Origin: an uncultured Ilumatobacter sp.
GTDB lineage: Bacteria; Actinomycetota; Acidimicrobiia; Acidimicrobiales; Ilumatobacteraceae
DNA length: 64,000 nt
Assembly (NCBI GenBank): GCA_937919625.1
Contig: CALFRK010000050.1
Span: 1-64,000, forward strand
Direction: 5' to 3'
Of the stretch, positions 17,226 to 25,891 are shown one piece after another. The notes beneath the pieces were generated by a model, which did no database searches, was not told where the DNA came from, and was given only the letters and a program-made list of their open reading frames with translations. A program made the translations under genes and the position numbers. The stretch's first letter is position 1; the number at the start of each line of letters is the position of its first letter.

Positions 17226-17834
17226 ATGTTGATCAAGAACGTAGTACTCGAACGGATCGCCAACGGTGAGATCGACACGCTGTTCCGCCGCCAAAAGCGT
17301 CCCACGGTGAAGACCGGCGGCACACTGCGCACCGCGATTGGGATGCTCGACATCGTTTCGGTCGAGCAGATCGAGTTGCACGAGGTGACTGACGGTGACG
17401 CTACGCGGGGTGGTTTTGATTCTGTCGAGGCGGTCGTTGCATCGCTGACGGAGAAATCAGAAGGTGTGTTCTTGCGTGTACGGGTGCGTCTGGGCGGCCC
17501 GGATCCCCGCATCTGTCTGCGCCAAAAGGCGACACTTGACGACTCCGATCTGGCTGAGTTGCGGGGCCGTCTCGACCGACTCGATACGAGCAGTCGACCT
17601 GGGCCCTGGACCCGCTCGTTTCTACGGATGCTTGCCGATCGCCCCCACGTGCGCGCTCCCGATCTGGCGGCATCGATCGGGTGGGAGACGGCCCCGTTCA
17701 AGGACAATGTGCGCAAGCTGAAGTCGCTGGGGCTCACTATCAGCCACAGCCCAGGGTACGAGTTGTCACCTCGCGGGCACGCCGCCCTGGCTGCTCTCGA
17801 CGACGGTCTGTACGAGGCCGACGCGCCGTCGTAG
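17226..17834 (+). CDS. Hypothetical protein, ASCH-like plus winged helix
   Basis: A 202-residue protein. Residues 1-60 (VLERIANGEIDTLFRRQKRP, TLRTAIGMLDIVSVEQI) look like an ASCH/PUA-type RNA-binding fold. The C-terminal third (ADRPHVRAPDLAASIGWETAPFKDNVRKLKSLGLT, YELSPRGHAAL) looks like a winged helix-turn-helix. I do not recognise the full architecture. It follows the DUF169 gene by 21 bp and may be co-transcribed with it and with the oxidoreductase 10 bp downstream. Confidence 0.72.
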   Translation: MLIKNVVLERIANGEIDTLFRRQKRPTVKTGGTLRTAIGMLDIVSVEQIELHEVTDGDATRGGFDSVEAVVASLTEKSEGVFLRVRVRLGGPDPRICLRQKATLDDSDLAELRGRLDRLDTSSRPGPWTRSFLRMLADRPHVRAPDLAASIGWETAPFKDNVRKLKSLGLTISHSPGYELSPRGHAALAALDDGLYEADAPS

Positions 17835-17844
17835 TCTCCAACCC

Positions 17845-18813
17845 ATGTGGGCTATGCAGATTGCCGAGCAGGGTGGGCCGGAGGTATTGGGGTGGGTCCA
17901 GCTTCCCGACCCGACCCCAGCCATTGGTGAGATTTTGGTCGAGGTCGCAGCGGCCGGCCTGAACTACATCGATACCTACCAGCGCTCAGGGCTTTACGAG
18001 GTGCCCCTGCCGTACGTGCTCGGCCTCGAAGGCTCGGGCACCGTCATGGCGATTGGCGCCGACGTCACGGCGATGGCTGTCGGCGACCATGTGGCCTGGC
18101 CAACGAACCCTGGGTCATACGCCGGTTGTGTTGTGATGCCGGCCGACAAGGCGGTCAAGGTCCCCGACGAGATCGACCTCGAGGTTTCCGCGGCGCTGAT
18201 GCTGCAGGGGATGACGGCCCACTTCCTGGCTACCAGCACCTATCCGCTCGGACCCGGTGACCGGTGTCTGGTCCACGCCGGGGCCGGCGGTGTCGGGCTG
18301 TTGCTGATCCAGATCGCCAAGCTGCACGGTGCCGAGGTGTTCACCACGGTCGGCACGCCGGAGAAGGCCGACCTGGCCGAGATTGCCGGAGCCGATCACA
18401 CGATCCTGTATCGCGATGTCGACTTCGCCGCCGCAGTTGCCGATCTCGCCGGTGAGCGCCCGCTAGACGTGGTGTTCGATGGTGTCGGCAAATCGGTGTT
18501 CGCTCAGAGCCTTTCGCTGCTGCGACCGCGCGGAATGATGGTGACGTTCGGCAACGCATCCGGACCGGTCGACCCGGTGGCGCCGCTCGAACTGTCGGCC
18601 AACGGGTCGCTATTTCTGACCCGCCCGACCCTTTTCAACTACCTGCGCACGAATGCCGAGATGCAAAGCCGGGCCGACGACCTGTTCGACTGGGTCAAAT
18701 CGGGAGACCTCGATGTGCGGATCGGGGCGCGCTACGCGTTGCGTGACACCGCCGAGGCGCACCGAGCGCTCGAGGGTCGCGCCACCACCGGCAAGGTCCT
18801 GCTGATCCCCTGA
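17845..18813 (+). CDS. Quinone oxidoreductase-like MDR enzyme
   Basis: A 322-residue medium-chain dehydrogenase/reductase of the zinc-free NADPH:quinone reductase group. N-terminal GroES-like domain with VLGLEGSGTVMAIGADV; Rossmann domain with VHAGAGGVGLLLIQIAKLHG (about residues 146-165); C-terminal EAHRALEGRATTGKVLL. It probably reduces quinones or other enones with NADPH. ATG 17845 starts 10 bp after the upstream gene. Its TGA stop overlaps the first base of the long palindromic element that follows. Confidence 0.9.
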   Translation: MWAMQIAEQGGPEVLGWVQLPDPTPAIGEILVEVAAAGLNYIDTYQRSGLYEVPLPYVLGLEGSGTVMAIGADVTAMAVGDHVAWPTNPGSYAGCVVMPADKAVKVPDEIDLEVSAALMLQGMTAHFLATSTYPLGPGDRCLVHAGAGGVGLLLIQIAKLHGAEVFTTVGTPEKADLAEIAGADHTILYRDVDFAAAVADLAGERPLDVVFDGVGKSVFAQSLSLLRPRGMMVTFGNASGPVDPVAPLELSANGSLFLTRPTLFNYLRTNAEMQSRADDLFDWVKSGDLDVRIGARYALRDTAEAHRALEGRATTGKVLLIP

Positions 18814-18938
18814 GTTGGTAGTTGTGCCAGGGGATTCAGCGGATAGGTCGCTTCGCTCCTTTTCATTCCGCACGAATCCCCCGTCACGATTGGTCGCAGT
18901 TCGCCTATCGGCTCACGCTCCAGGCGCAACTCCCAACT
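18813..18938. repeat. Palindromic intergenic element, long form (copy 4)
   Basis: Outer arms AGTTGGTAGTTGTGCCAGG and GGCGCAACTCCCAACT match the short elements, with about 95 bp between two CCAGG copies. The insert carries AGCGGATAGGTCGC near one end and TCGCCTATCGGCT near the other (imperfect inverted). The element begins on the last base of the qor-like TGA and ends one base before the stop of the convergent lipoprotein gene. It therefore fills the convergent gap exactly. Confidence 0.9.
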
Positions 18939-18939
18939 G

Positions 18940-19812
18940 TCAGCAATCATCGAACAGGAAGTAGGGCCGGTCGCCGGCGCTCAGGCTGAGCACGAAGACA
19001 TCGGCGGGTGACGGGTTGCCGATCACATAGTTGCCGTCGCCGTCGAACGTTCCGAACGGCTCACCCGTGCTCTGCATCATGAGCTCGACACCCGAGGCGT
19101 CGCCGTAACCGACCGTGTAACAACCCCCGCCGTCGAGTGCGACGACCCCAACAAAATCGCTCATTACAGAACCGATCGTGATGCCCTCCACCGTGGAGAG
19201 CTGCGGGGCGATGCCATCGGCGATGTCCCAGCCCGTGAATGCCAGCGTGTCGACGGTCGCACCACCGAACTGTGCGCACAGGTTGTTGGGGAAGCAGACG
19301 GTGCGGCCGATCGGGAGGGCGTAACCCTCTTCGCCCGTGCTGTCGAGAAAGTAGTCGCCCTCAACGGCCGGGTATGTTTGGGCGCCGTCGAAGACGGGCG
19401 CCCCGAGAACCGCCGTCAGCCCATCGATCACGTACCCGTCGTCATCACCGAACACGAACGGCAAGACACCGTTCGATGCGAGGGTGAGGCCGGCCGCTGT
19501 GAGCGGAGGCTCGGTCGTTGCGGTTGGGGCCACGGTGGTGGTGACTTCGGGCAGGCTGGTCGTTGGAGCTTCTGTCGTTGCGGCGGGGGTCGGCGGTGCA
19601 ACCGTTGTCGAAGATGACGTGGCCGTGGTGGCTGGCTGTGAGCTGGGTGGGGTGGAGCTGGGTGGGATCGGGCCGGGCGCCGCTGATGTCGGTGTCGTTG
19701 GGTTGGCGGTGCTTGCCGTGTCGCTGCCGCAGGCGGCCGTCACAAGGGCGAGCGCGGCGAGCGCGGCGAGCGCGGCAATGGTGCGAGAGGTCGCGATGTT
19801 TCGAGTCGACAT
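18940..19812 (-). CDS. Putative lipoprotein with Thr/Pro-rich linker
   Basis: A 290-residue exported protein. A signal peptide (ATSRTIAALAALAALALVTAAC) ends in a lipobox-like TAAC, so the mature protein is probably lipid-anchored at Cys. A long Thr/Ser/Pro/Ala linker (about residues 30-95) precedes a globular domain of about 190 residues (VLPFVFGDDDGYVIDGL, GRTVCFPNNLCAQFGG, GGCYTVGYG, DVFVLSLSAGDRPYFLFDDC). No family recognised. Start ATG 19812 is chosen because it begins the signal peptide. Confidence 0.75.
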   Translation of the reverse strand: MSTRNIATSRTIAALAALAALALVTAACGSDTASTANPTTPTSAAPGPIPPSSTPPSSQPATTATSSSTTVAPPTPAATTEAPTTSLPEVTTTVAPTATTEPPLTAAGLTLASNGVLPFVFGDDDGYVIDGLTAVLGAPVFDGAQTYPAVEGDYFLDSTGEEGYALPIGRTVCFPNNLCAQFGGATVDTLAFTGWDIADGIAPQLSTVEGITIGSVMSDFVGVVALDGGGCYTVGYGDASGVELMMQSTGEPFGTFDGDGNYVIGNPSPADVFVLSLSAGDRPYFLFDDC

Positions 19813-19867
19813 GTCCGTCACCGTACTGAGTCGTGCTCGATCAGGACCCGCATCCCGATCGGCGCCG

Positions 19868-21103
19868 CTAGATCTGGCGGACATGCCGCGGAATCGAGAT
19901 CAGCCAGATGGCGGTGGTGCAGATCACGCCCGAAATGACCATCGCCGATGACACCGATGTGACGCTGACCAGTCCGAACAGCATCAGTGAACCGATTGGG
20001 AAGGCACCGTTTTGGGCCATCGCGGCGAGACCCATCACGCGTCCCATCAGTTCGGGCGGGGTATTCACCTGCGTCAGTGTGCGCAACAGCGTCATTGCGA
20101 TACCGCCGCTCATGCCCCACATAAACGCAAACACTGCGGTCACGAGATAGGCCCGCGACGACCCGATCGCGATCAACCCGCCACCGAGGAACAAACCGGC
20201 GATTATCGTCAGCACCAGGCCCGGACGCGATGGTGTCCATCGAGTTGCCAGTACGAAGGAGGTACCCATCATGCCGATGCTCATGAAAGCGTTGAGCGCT
20301 CCAGCTGCGAACGATTCCTGGCCAAGCACGTCGCGTGCGAACTCGGGCAGCAACAGCACCGAGGTGGTGATGGCGAGCCCCAAGACGAACGTGATCGCCA
20401 GCAACGAACGCAGCGGTTCGTTGCCCAACGCAGCACTTGCGCCCTCGCGGATCGCTCCGCGCCGCTGCTGGTTGGCGCCTGCCAGCCGATCCGGTAGCGG
20501 GGTCACCATGTAGCGCAGCGCCGCCAGTCCGCTGGCGATCGCCAATAACCAGAATCCGGCCGAGATACCGAACAACTGGATCACGCCGCCGCCGATGAAG
20601 GCGCCTCCGATCGTCGCCACCATCATCCCGAGGTTCTGGACCGCCACCGCCTGCATCAAGCGTGTTCCGGGTACCAAGCTGGGCACGAGTGCCTGCAGCA
20701 GTGGGGTGAGCATCGCCGGTGCGATCGCCGTGAGGAATCCGCATGCCATGGCGACCTGCACGTTCATGAAGCGGGTGTCGACCAGGATCGCTGTGACTGT
20801 GAACAACAGCGTGCCGGCCAGCATCAGCGCCAGACCGAGTTGGCGCGGCGACAACCGATCGACCAGCGATCCCGCCCAGGCCGACAGGAACAGGTGAGGC
20901 ATCCCGAGCAGGATTCCGAGGATCGCGGTCGCCGGGTTCCACTCTGTCAGCTCGCCGATCAGCCAGACGAAGACGAATCGGCTCGAACCGAACGCCAGAG
21001 CGACCAGTGTGTTGGCGATCGCGATCCCGCGAAATGCGGGGATGCCGAGAAGCCCGCGTATCCCGGCGGCGGCTTCAATCGTGGCGGGCGCCTTAGTCGT
21101 CAC
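19868..21103 (-). CDS. MFS transporter (EntS/MFS_3-like)
   Basis: A 411-residue protein with about twelve hydrophobic segments and the MFS loop motif AGSLVDRLSPRQLGL between helices 2 and 3. The second half repeats the pattern (LATRWTPSRPGLVLTI). It resembles the MFS_3/enterobactin-exporter group, but the substrate is undetermined. Start ATG 21103. It is 55 bp upstream of the lipoprotein gene on the same strand. Confidence 0.85.
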   Translation of the reverse strand: MTTKAPATIEAAAGIRGLLGIPAFRGIAIANTLVALAFGSSRFVFVWLIGELTEWNPATAILGILLGMPHLFLSAWAGSLVDRLSPRQLGLALMLAGTLLFTVTAILVDTRFMNVQVAMACGFLTAIAPAMLTPLLQALVPSLVPGTRLMQAVAVQNLGMMVATIGGAFIGGGVIQLFGISAGFWLLAIASGLAALRYMVTPLPDRLAGANQQRRGAIREGASAALGNEPLRSLLAITFVLGLAITTSVLLLPEFARDVLGQESFAAGALNAFMSIGMMGTSFVLATRWTPSRPGLVLTIIAGLFLGGGLIAIGSSRAYLVTAVFAFMWGMSGGIAMTLLRTLTQVNTPPELMGRVMGLAAMAQNGAFPIGSLMLFGLVSVTSVSSAMVISGVICTTAIWLISIPRHVRQI

Positions 21104-21149
21104 CCAGGGAGACTTTCACCGTTCGAGGTTTCTGGTCGGATTGGAGAGC

Positions 21150-21182
21150 AGTTGGTAGTTGTGCCTGGCGCAACTACCAACT
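21150..21182. repeat. Palindromic intergenic element, short form (copy 5)
   Basis: A 33-bp near-perfect palindrome AGTTGGTAGTTGTGCC / GGCGCAACTACCAACT between the start of the MFS gene and the stop of the LLM gene on the same strand (both minus). Confidence 0.9.
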
Positions 21183-21198
21183 TGGTTGCTGCGGATGA

Positions 21199-22368
21199 TC
21201 AGGTTGTGTTGCCGAGCGTGATGCCGAGCTGGGGCAACACCTCGGTGGCGGTCATCTCGAGTTGCTGGTCCATCTGCTCTTGGGTGAGACCGGGCATGTC
21301 GAAGAACAGCACAAAGTGCTCAACGCCGACCTCGTCGCGGTAGCGGCCCATCAGATCGACGCAGTGATCGACCGAGCCGATCAGCATCATGTCCTGCTCG
21401 ATCGTGTTCTCGAGGGTGGGCATGAACCCGAATGGAACCGGGCTGCCATCGGGCTGGCGGTAGGCCCGGAATCGGCCGTACGGCGCAAGGAACCGGATCC
21501 ACTCGTCGTGGGCGTTACGAGCGCCGCGCTTGGCCGCTTCCATCGTGTGCCCCACGTGCATGTTGATCGCCAGGCAGCGCCCTTCGCTCTGGCCGATATC
21601 CCAACCGCCGGCGGCAGCCTTGTTGCCGAAGTCGTCCCACCACACCTTGGTCTCGGCGATCCCGCGCGCATGCATCACTGCCGAGTGGCGCACCCCAGCG
21701 CAGTAGTCGAGGGTCGGCGAAGAAGTGACGGCCTGCCAGACCTCGATCGGGGCGATCGGTTTGGGCACCAAGGTCAGGTCTTGCACAGTCGAACCGCGGT
21801 CGGGAATCCCGGGCGGCGGAAGTACGAAGTGCTTGCCGGAGAACGAAAACCTCTCGTTGGTCCACGCCCGCCTGATGATCTCCATCGACTCTTCGAAGAT
21901 CTCTCTGTTGAGGCGATCGAGCTTGGCCGACATCTCGTTGTCGCCCGACGCCACGACACCACCCAACGACTGGGCTTCGCGGGGTACCGTGCCACGGCCG
22001 ACACCGAACTGCATCCGGTTATCGGTCAGGATCTGCATCATCGCCGCGTCCTCGGCAAGCCGCAGCGGGTGCCACTGGGGCACGATGTTGAACATCTGGC
22101 CAAGCCGTAGCCGCTGGGTTTCCCTGGCGAGGTGTAGCCCGAACAGAATCAGGTTGGGCGTTACCTCGTAGCCCTCGTACTGGAAGTGGTGCTCGGTCAG
22201 CCACATCGTGTCGTAGCCAAGCCGGTCCATCGTCTTGGCCCAGTGGGTGAGGTTTTTGTAACAGGCCAGAAAGTCGTCGTTGCCGTATCGTCGGTCGACT
22301 GGCTGAGGGCCGCCGTAGCCGGCGTCGGGCATCGGCACGCTGCCGTAGAAGTTGGCATCGATCCGCAT
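21199..22368 (-). CDS. LLM-class flavin-dependent oxidoreductase
   Basis: A 389-residue luciferase-like monooxygenase: MRIDANFYGSVPMPDAG start, YDTMWLTEHHFQYEGYEVTPN, FNIVPQWHPLRLAEDAAMMQILTDNRMQFGVGRG, and a C-terminal SVDHCVDLMGRYRDEVGVEHFVLFFDMPG. It uses FMNH2 or F420 in this superfamily; the substrate is unknown. ATG 22368 is chosen although the frame stays open upstream, because the protein family begins there and the extension crosses a repeat. Confidence 0.88.
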   Translation of the reverse strand: MRIDANFYGSVPMPDAGYGGPQPVDRRYGNDDFLACYKNLTHWAKTMDRLGYDTMWLTEHHFQYEGYEVTPNLILFGLHLARETQRLRLGQMFNIVPQWHPLRLAEDAAMMQILTDNRMQFGVGRGTVPREAQSLGGVVASGDNEMSAKLDRLNREIFEESMEIIRRAWTNERFSFSGKHFVLPPPGIPDRGSTVQDLTLVPKPIAPIEVWQAVTSSPTLDYCAGVRHSAVMHARGIAETKVWWDDFGNKAAAGGWDIGQSEGRCLAINMHVGHTMEAAKRGARNAHDEWIRFLAPYGRFRAYRQPDGSPVPFGFMPTLENTIEQDMMLIGSVDHCVDLMGRYRDEVGVEHFVLFFDMPGLTQEQMDQQLEMTATEVLPQLGITLGNTT

Positions 22369-22400
22369 CGACCCAGTATCGCAGGCCCGTGCCCGACCCG

Positions 22401-22420
22401 AGTTGGTACAACCGCCAACT
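22401..22420. repeat. Degenerate short palindrome of the same family (copy 6)
   Basis: AGTTGGTACAACCGCCAACT: the outer AGTTGG and CCAACT arms remain but the GTGCCAGGCAC core is lost. It lies between the divergent LLM and WS/DGAT genes. Confidence 0.6.
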
Positions 22421-22480
22421 GGGCGGATTTGCGGCATGCTGGTTGGCGAGAGATGATCAGGGTGGATCTGCGGAAACGAG

Positions 22481-23941
22481 ATGGTGATGGCAACGCAAGA
22501 ACGTGAGCAGCGTTTTGAGCATCGGATGTCCGACAGCGAGGCGCTGATGTGGAACATCGAAAAGGACCCGTGGCTCAACCCGAGCGGGGCAGCTATCACG
22601 ATTCTCGATCGGCCGCTCGACCGCGACAATTTCGTGCAGACGATGCGGGTAGCCACGGCGGCAATGCCCCGGTTGTACGAGCGGGTCGTGCCGGGCATCG
22701 GCCGGTTGGCGACGCCGGCGTGGATTCCCGACGCCGAGTTCGATCTCGACTACCACATCCGCTTCGTAAGATTGCCCAAGCCAGGGACCGAGCGCCAGCT
22801 GTTCGACATGGCGGTCAAGCTGTATCAAGAGCCGTTCGACCGCACCCGTCCGCTGTGGCGTTACGTGATCATTGACGGGCTGCGGGGCGGCAAGTCTGCG
22901 ATCTATTCGATTCTTCACCACGCCGTCGCCGACGGGATCGGCCAGATGCGGATGGCCGAGTTGTACCAGCAGCTATCGCGTGACGATCCGCCGCCGCCCG
23001 ATGTCGATCTCGACGCAGTGATCGCCGAGGCGTTGGCTGCCCACGCTCCGCGTCAGATCGGCGGCGACCTTGCTGAGAACGTGTTCGAGTCGACTCTCGG
23101 TTCGGTCGCTCATATAGCTCGCCGCCAGATGGGAGTGGCGCGTCGCATGGCCGACGAAATTCTGACGTGGCCGACCGACCCCAACCGTGCGGCGAGCTCG
23201 ATCGAAGGCCTGATCAACGAGGTGAAATCAACCGTCGTCGCGGCCCTCGGTTCCGGCGACGAGGTGCGCGGCGGATCACCGCTGTGGGCAAATCGATCCC
23301 GACATCGCCACTTCGAGGCCGTGCGTGTGTCGCTCGATGATCTGAAGGCTGCCTCGAAACGGGTTGATGCCACCATCAACGACCTGTTCTTGGCGGCGAT
23401 GGTCGAGGGCGCTGTTCGCTACCACGGCGATCGCAATATCGAGGTCGATGCCTTCAACACCAGCTTCGTGTTGAGTACCCGCACCGACGATGCGATCGGC
23501 GGCAATTCGTTTACGCCGGTCCCGGTCCAGGTGCCAGGTGAACCGATGCCACTCGAGGATCGGATCGCCGACATCAGCGCCAAGTTGGCGGCCAAGCGCG
23601 AGGGCATGACCGGTAGTGCGGGCCTGGGCGCACTGTCGGGCGTTGCCAACCTGTTGCCGACCTCGGTGGTCACACGGGCAGCGCGGGCACGTGCGGCCCG
23701 GATCGACTTCGCCACTTCGAACCTGCGCGGCGCATGGTTTCCGCTGTATGTGTCGGGCGCCCTTGTGCTTGACGTGTTGGCGATGGGGCCCGTCGCCGGC
23801 ACCGCTTGCAATGCCACGGCGATGTCGTACAACGGCACGATTTCAATCGGTCTGTTCGTCGACCCGGTTGCGATCGAGGCGCCAGACGACTTCCGCGACG
23901 CGATCGACGAATCATTCGACGACATCATTGCCCTCATCTGA
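22481..23941 (+). CDS. Wax ester synthase / diacylglycerol acyltransferase (WS/DGAT)
   Basis: A 486-residue acyltransferase that makes triacylglycerol or wax esters from acyl-CoA at the membrane surface. The catalytic HHAVADG motif is at residues 146-152. RPLWRYVIIDGL, SLDDLKAASKRVDATINDLFLAAMVEGA, and the C-terminal SNLRGAWFPLYVSGALV / YNGTISIGLFVDP complete the family signature. ATG 22481 is upstream; ATG 22526 (MSDSEALMW) matches the usual family start better. Divergent from the LLM gene. Confidence 0.9.
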   Translation: MVMATQEREQRFEHRMSDSEALMWNIEKDPWLNPSGAAITILDRPLDRDNFVQTMRVATAAMPRLYERVVPGIGRLATPAWIPDAEFDLDYHIRFVRLPKPGTERQLFDMAVKLYQEPFDRTRPLWRYVIIDGLRGGKSAIYSILHHAVADGIGQMRMAELYQQLSRDDPPPPDVDLDAVIAEALAAHAPRQIGGDLAENVFESTLGSVAHIARRQMGVARRMADEILTWPTDPNRAASSIEGLINEVKSTVVAALGSGDEVRGGSPLWANRSRHRHFEAVRVSLDDLKAASKRVDATINDLFLAAMVEGAVRYHGDRNIEVDAFNTSFVLSTRTDDAIGGNSFTPVPVQVPGEPMPLEDRIADISAKLAAKREGMTGSAGLGALSGVANLLPTSVVTRAARARAARIDFATSNLRGAWFPLYVSGALVLDVLAMGPVAGTACNATAMSYNGTISIGLFVDPVAIEAPDDFRDAIDESFDDIIALI

Positions 23942-23959
23942 TACCGGGTTGTGGTCGGG

Positions 23960-25420
23960 TCAGCCCTCGGCGGGGTTCCAGCCGCTGACCGACTTGACCT
24001 CGAGGAACTCTTCGACGCCCCAGGTGCCGCCCTCGCGGCCGTTGCCTGATTGGCCGTAACCACCGAACGGGGCGCCGGCGCCACGCGACTGACCGTTCAT
24101 CTCGACCATGCCCGAGCGCAGGCGACGAGCCACCCGGCGGGCCCGCTCGGGATCGGTGGTCTGGACATAGTTGGTAAGGCCATAGGCGGTGTCATTGGCG
24201 ATCGCCACAGCCTCTTCCTCGGTGTCGAACGGGATGATCGACAACACCGGGCCGAAGATCTCTTGCTTGGCAATCGTCATGTCAGGGGTGACGTCAGCGA
24301 AGATCGTCGGCCTAACGAAGTAGCCGGCAGAATGGCCTTCCGGTCGGCCGGTTCCGCCGGCCAGCACTCGGGCGCCCTCGTTCTCACCCGTGGCGATCAG
24401 CCCCTGGATCTTGTTCCACTGCACCTCGCTGACGACGGGACCGATATGGCGACCCTCGTTGGAGGCGATGTCGACCGTTGTCTGGGCGGCGATCTTGGCG
24501 GCTGTCTCGAGGGCGCTCTCGTAGATCGAACTTTGCACGAGCATCCGGGTCGGCGCGTTGCACGACTGACCGCTGTTCATGAAGCACTGCCGAACGCCTC
24601 GTGCGACGGCCTTCTCGTCGGCGTCTTCGAAGATGATGTTGGCACCCTTGCCGCCCAGCTCGAGGGCGACCCGCTTGACGGAATCGGCGGCATTCTTGGT
24701 GATCGCCACACCGGCCCGGGTAGAGCCCGTGAACGACACCATGTCGACGTCGGGGTGACCAGACAGCTCGGTGCCGACGCCGGGGCCGTCACCGTTGACC
24801 ATGTTGAACACGCCGGCAGGAAACCCCGCCTCGTGAATCATGTCGGCGAACAGCGCCGCCGAGAGCGGGGCGACCTCAGACGGCTTGAGCACCATCGTGC
24901 AGCCAACACCGAGCGCCGGCACAACCTTGAGGGTGACCTGGTTCATGGGCCAGTTCCAAGGCGTGATCAGGGCACACACACCGACCGGCTCGTACAGGAT
25001 GCGGTCGCCAGGGGCGTGATCGCCTAGCGGGCGCTCGAACTGGAACGTTTTGAGTGTTTCGATGAACGAAGCAATGTGCATCATGCCCGATCCCGCCTGG
25101 GCGGTCTGCGAGAGCGAGATCGGCGCTCCCATCTCGAGCGAGATCGCTTGCGCCATTTCGGCGTAGCGCGCCGTATAGATCTCGAGCAGCTTCTCGAGCA
25201 GAGCGATTCGCTCGCCGACTGGGGTTTCGGCCCATGCCGGAAACGCCGCCTTGGCGGCGGCAACGGCGGCGTTTGTGTCAGCCTCGGCGCCCAGCGAGAT
25301 GACGGCACACGCCTGTTCGGTCGATGGGTCGATGACATCAAAATCGTTTGGCGCACTCGGGTCGACCCAGGCGCCGTCAATGTAAAACTTGCGACGATCG
25401 AGCAGTTGGTCAGTTGACAT
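23960..25420 (-). CDS. Aldehyde dehydrogenase family protein
   Basis: A 486-residue NAD(P)-dependent aldehyde dehydrogenase. TPWNWPMNQVTLKVVPAL and LKPSEVAPLSA form the cofactor and substrate tunnel, FTGSTRAG is the cofactor turn, ELGGKGANII contains the general-base Glu, and FMNSGQSCNAPTR holds the catalytic Cys. The C-terminal PFGGYGQSGNGREGG is canonical. Substrate unassigned; it is convergent with the WS/DGAT gene 18 bp away, so fatty aldehydes are one possibility. Start ATG 25420. Confidence 0.9.
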   Translation of the reverse strand: MSTDQLLDRRKFYIDGAWVDPSAPNDFDVIDPSTEQACAVISLGAEADTNAAVAAAKAAFPAWAETPVGERIALLEKLLEIYTARYAEMAQAISLEMGAPISLSQTAQAGSGMMHIASFIETLKTFQFERPLGDHAPGDRILYEPVGVCALITPWNWPMNQVTLKVVPALGVGCTMVLKPSEVAPLSAALFADMIHEAGFPAGVFNMVNGDGPGVGTELSGHPDVDMVSFTGSTRAGVAITKNAADSVKRVALELGGKGANIIFEDADEKAVARGVRQCFMNSGQSCNAPTRMLVQSSIYESALETAAKIAAQTTVDIASNEGRHIGPVVSEVQWNKIQGLIATGENEGARVLAGGTGRPEGHSAGYFVRPTIFADVTPDMTIAKQEIFGPVLSIIPFDTEEEAVAIANDTAYGLTNYVQTTDPERARRVARRLRSGMVEMNGQSRGAGAPFGGYGQSGNGREGGTWGVEEFLEVKSVSGWNPAEG

Positions 25421-25500
25421 GTTGGGCCTCCAGCAGTGAGTTCAGAACCATCGTGAGCTTGCCACGGATGCAGGCGAGCGCTCCAAGCCAACGCCCGGGG

Positions 25501-25521
25501 AATGGGGGAGTGTTCCCCATT
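25501..25521. promoter_or_regulatory. Inverted repeat in divergent intergenic region
   Basis: AATGGGG and CCCCATT arms with a seven-base spacer, between the ALDH start (25420, minus) and the WXG-like gene (25556, plus). It could be an operator or a hairpin in the leader. Confidence 0.4.
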
Positions 25522-25555
25522 TGCGACCAGCACGACCCTGCGTACCTTGCTGGGT

Positions 25556-25891
25556 ATGCCGACCGCCGACCGATACCGATGGATCGCAGCTCGACTCGAA
25601 ACTGACCTCGGCTCGGTGATCGCATTGCTGCGCCCCATCGCCGTCACATTCGATCCTTCGCCGTTCGATGGTGGAGGGGGTCAGCTCGAGCGCACTGTGA
25701 ACACAACCTTGGCCGTCGCCGAGTCGAACGTTGTCGAGGTTGCTACCGAGCTGCGACACCAGATCGACGAGGCAAATCGGCGTGCTGAAATATGTGAGCG
25801 GTACTCCGCTGCGGTTCGTGATTTCCGGCGCCTCAACGATCCATCAAAAACCATTCCCCGGCCACCGGCGAGCTGGGCTGATGTCGGGTAG
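25556..25891 (+). CDS. Small helical protein, WXG/LXG-partner-like
   Basis: A 111-residue, mostly alpha-helical protein with no signal peptide (IAARLETDLGSVIALL, then AVAESNVVEVATELRHQIDEANRRAEICERYSAAV). The heptad-rich helices around a central turn resemble the short helical partners encoded next to type VII secretion substrates. It lacks a clear WxG. Its stop overlaps the start of the next gene by 11 bp, implying translational coupling. ATG 25556 is preferred; ATG 25502 lies inside an inverted repeat. Confidence 0.6.
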   Translation: MPTADRYRWIAARLETDLGSVIALLRPIAVTFDPSPFDGGGGQLERTVNTTLAVAESNVVEVATELRHQIDEANRRAEICERYSAAVRDFRRLNDPSKTIPRPPASWADVG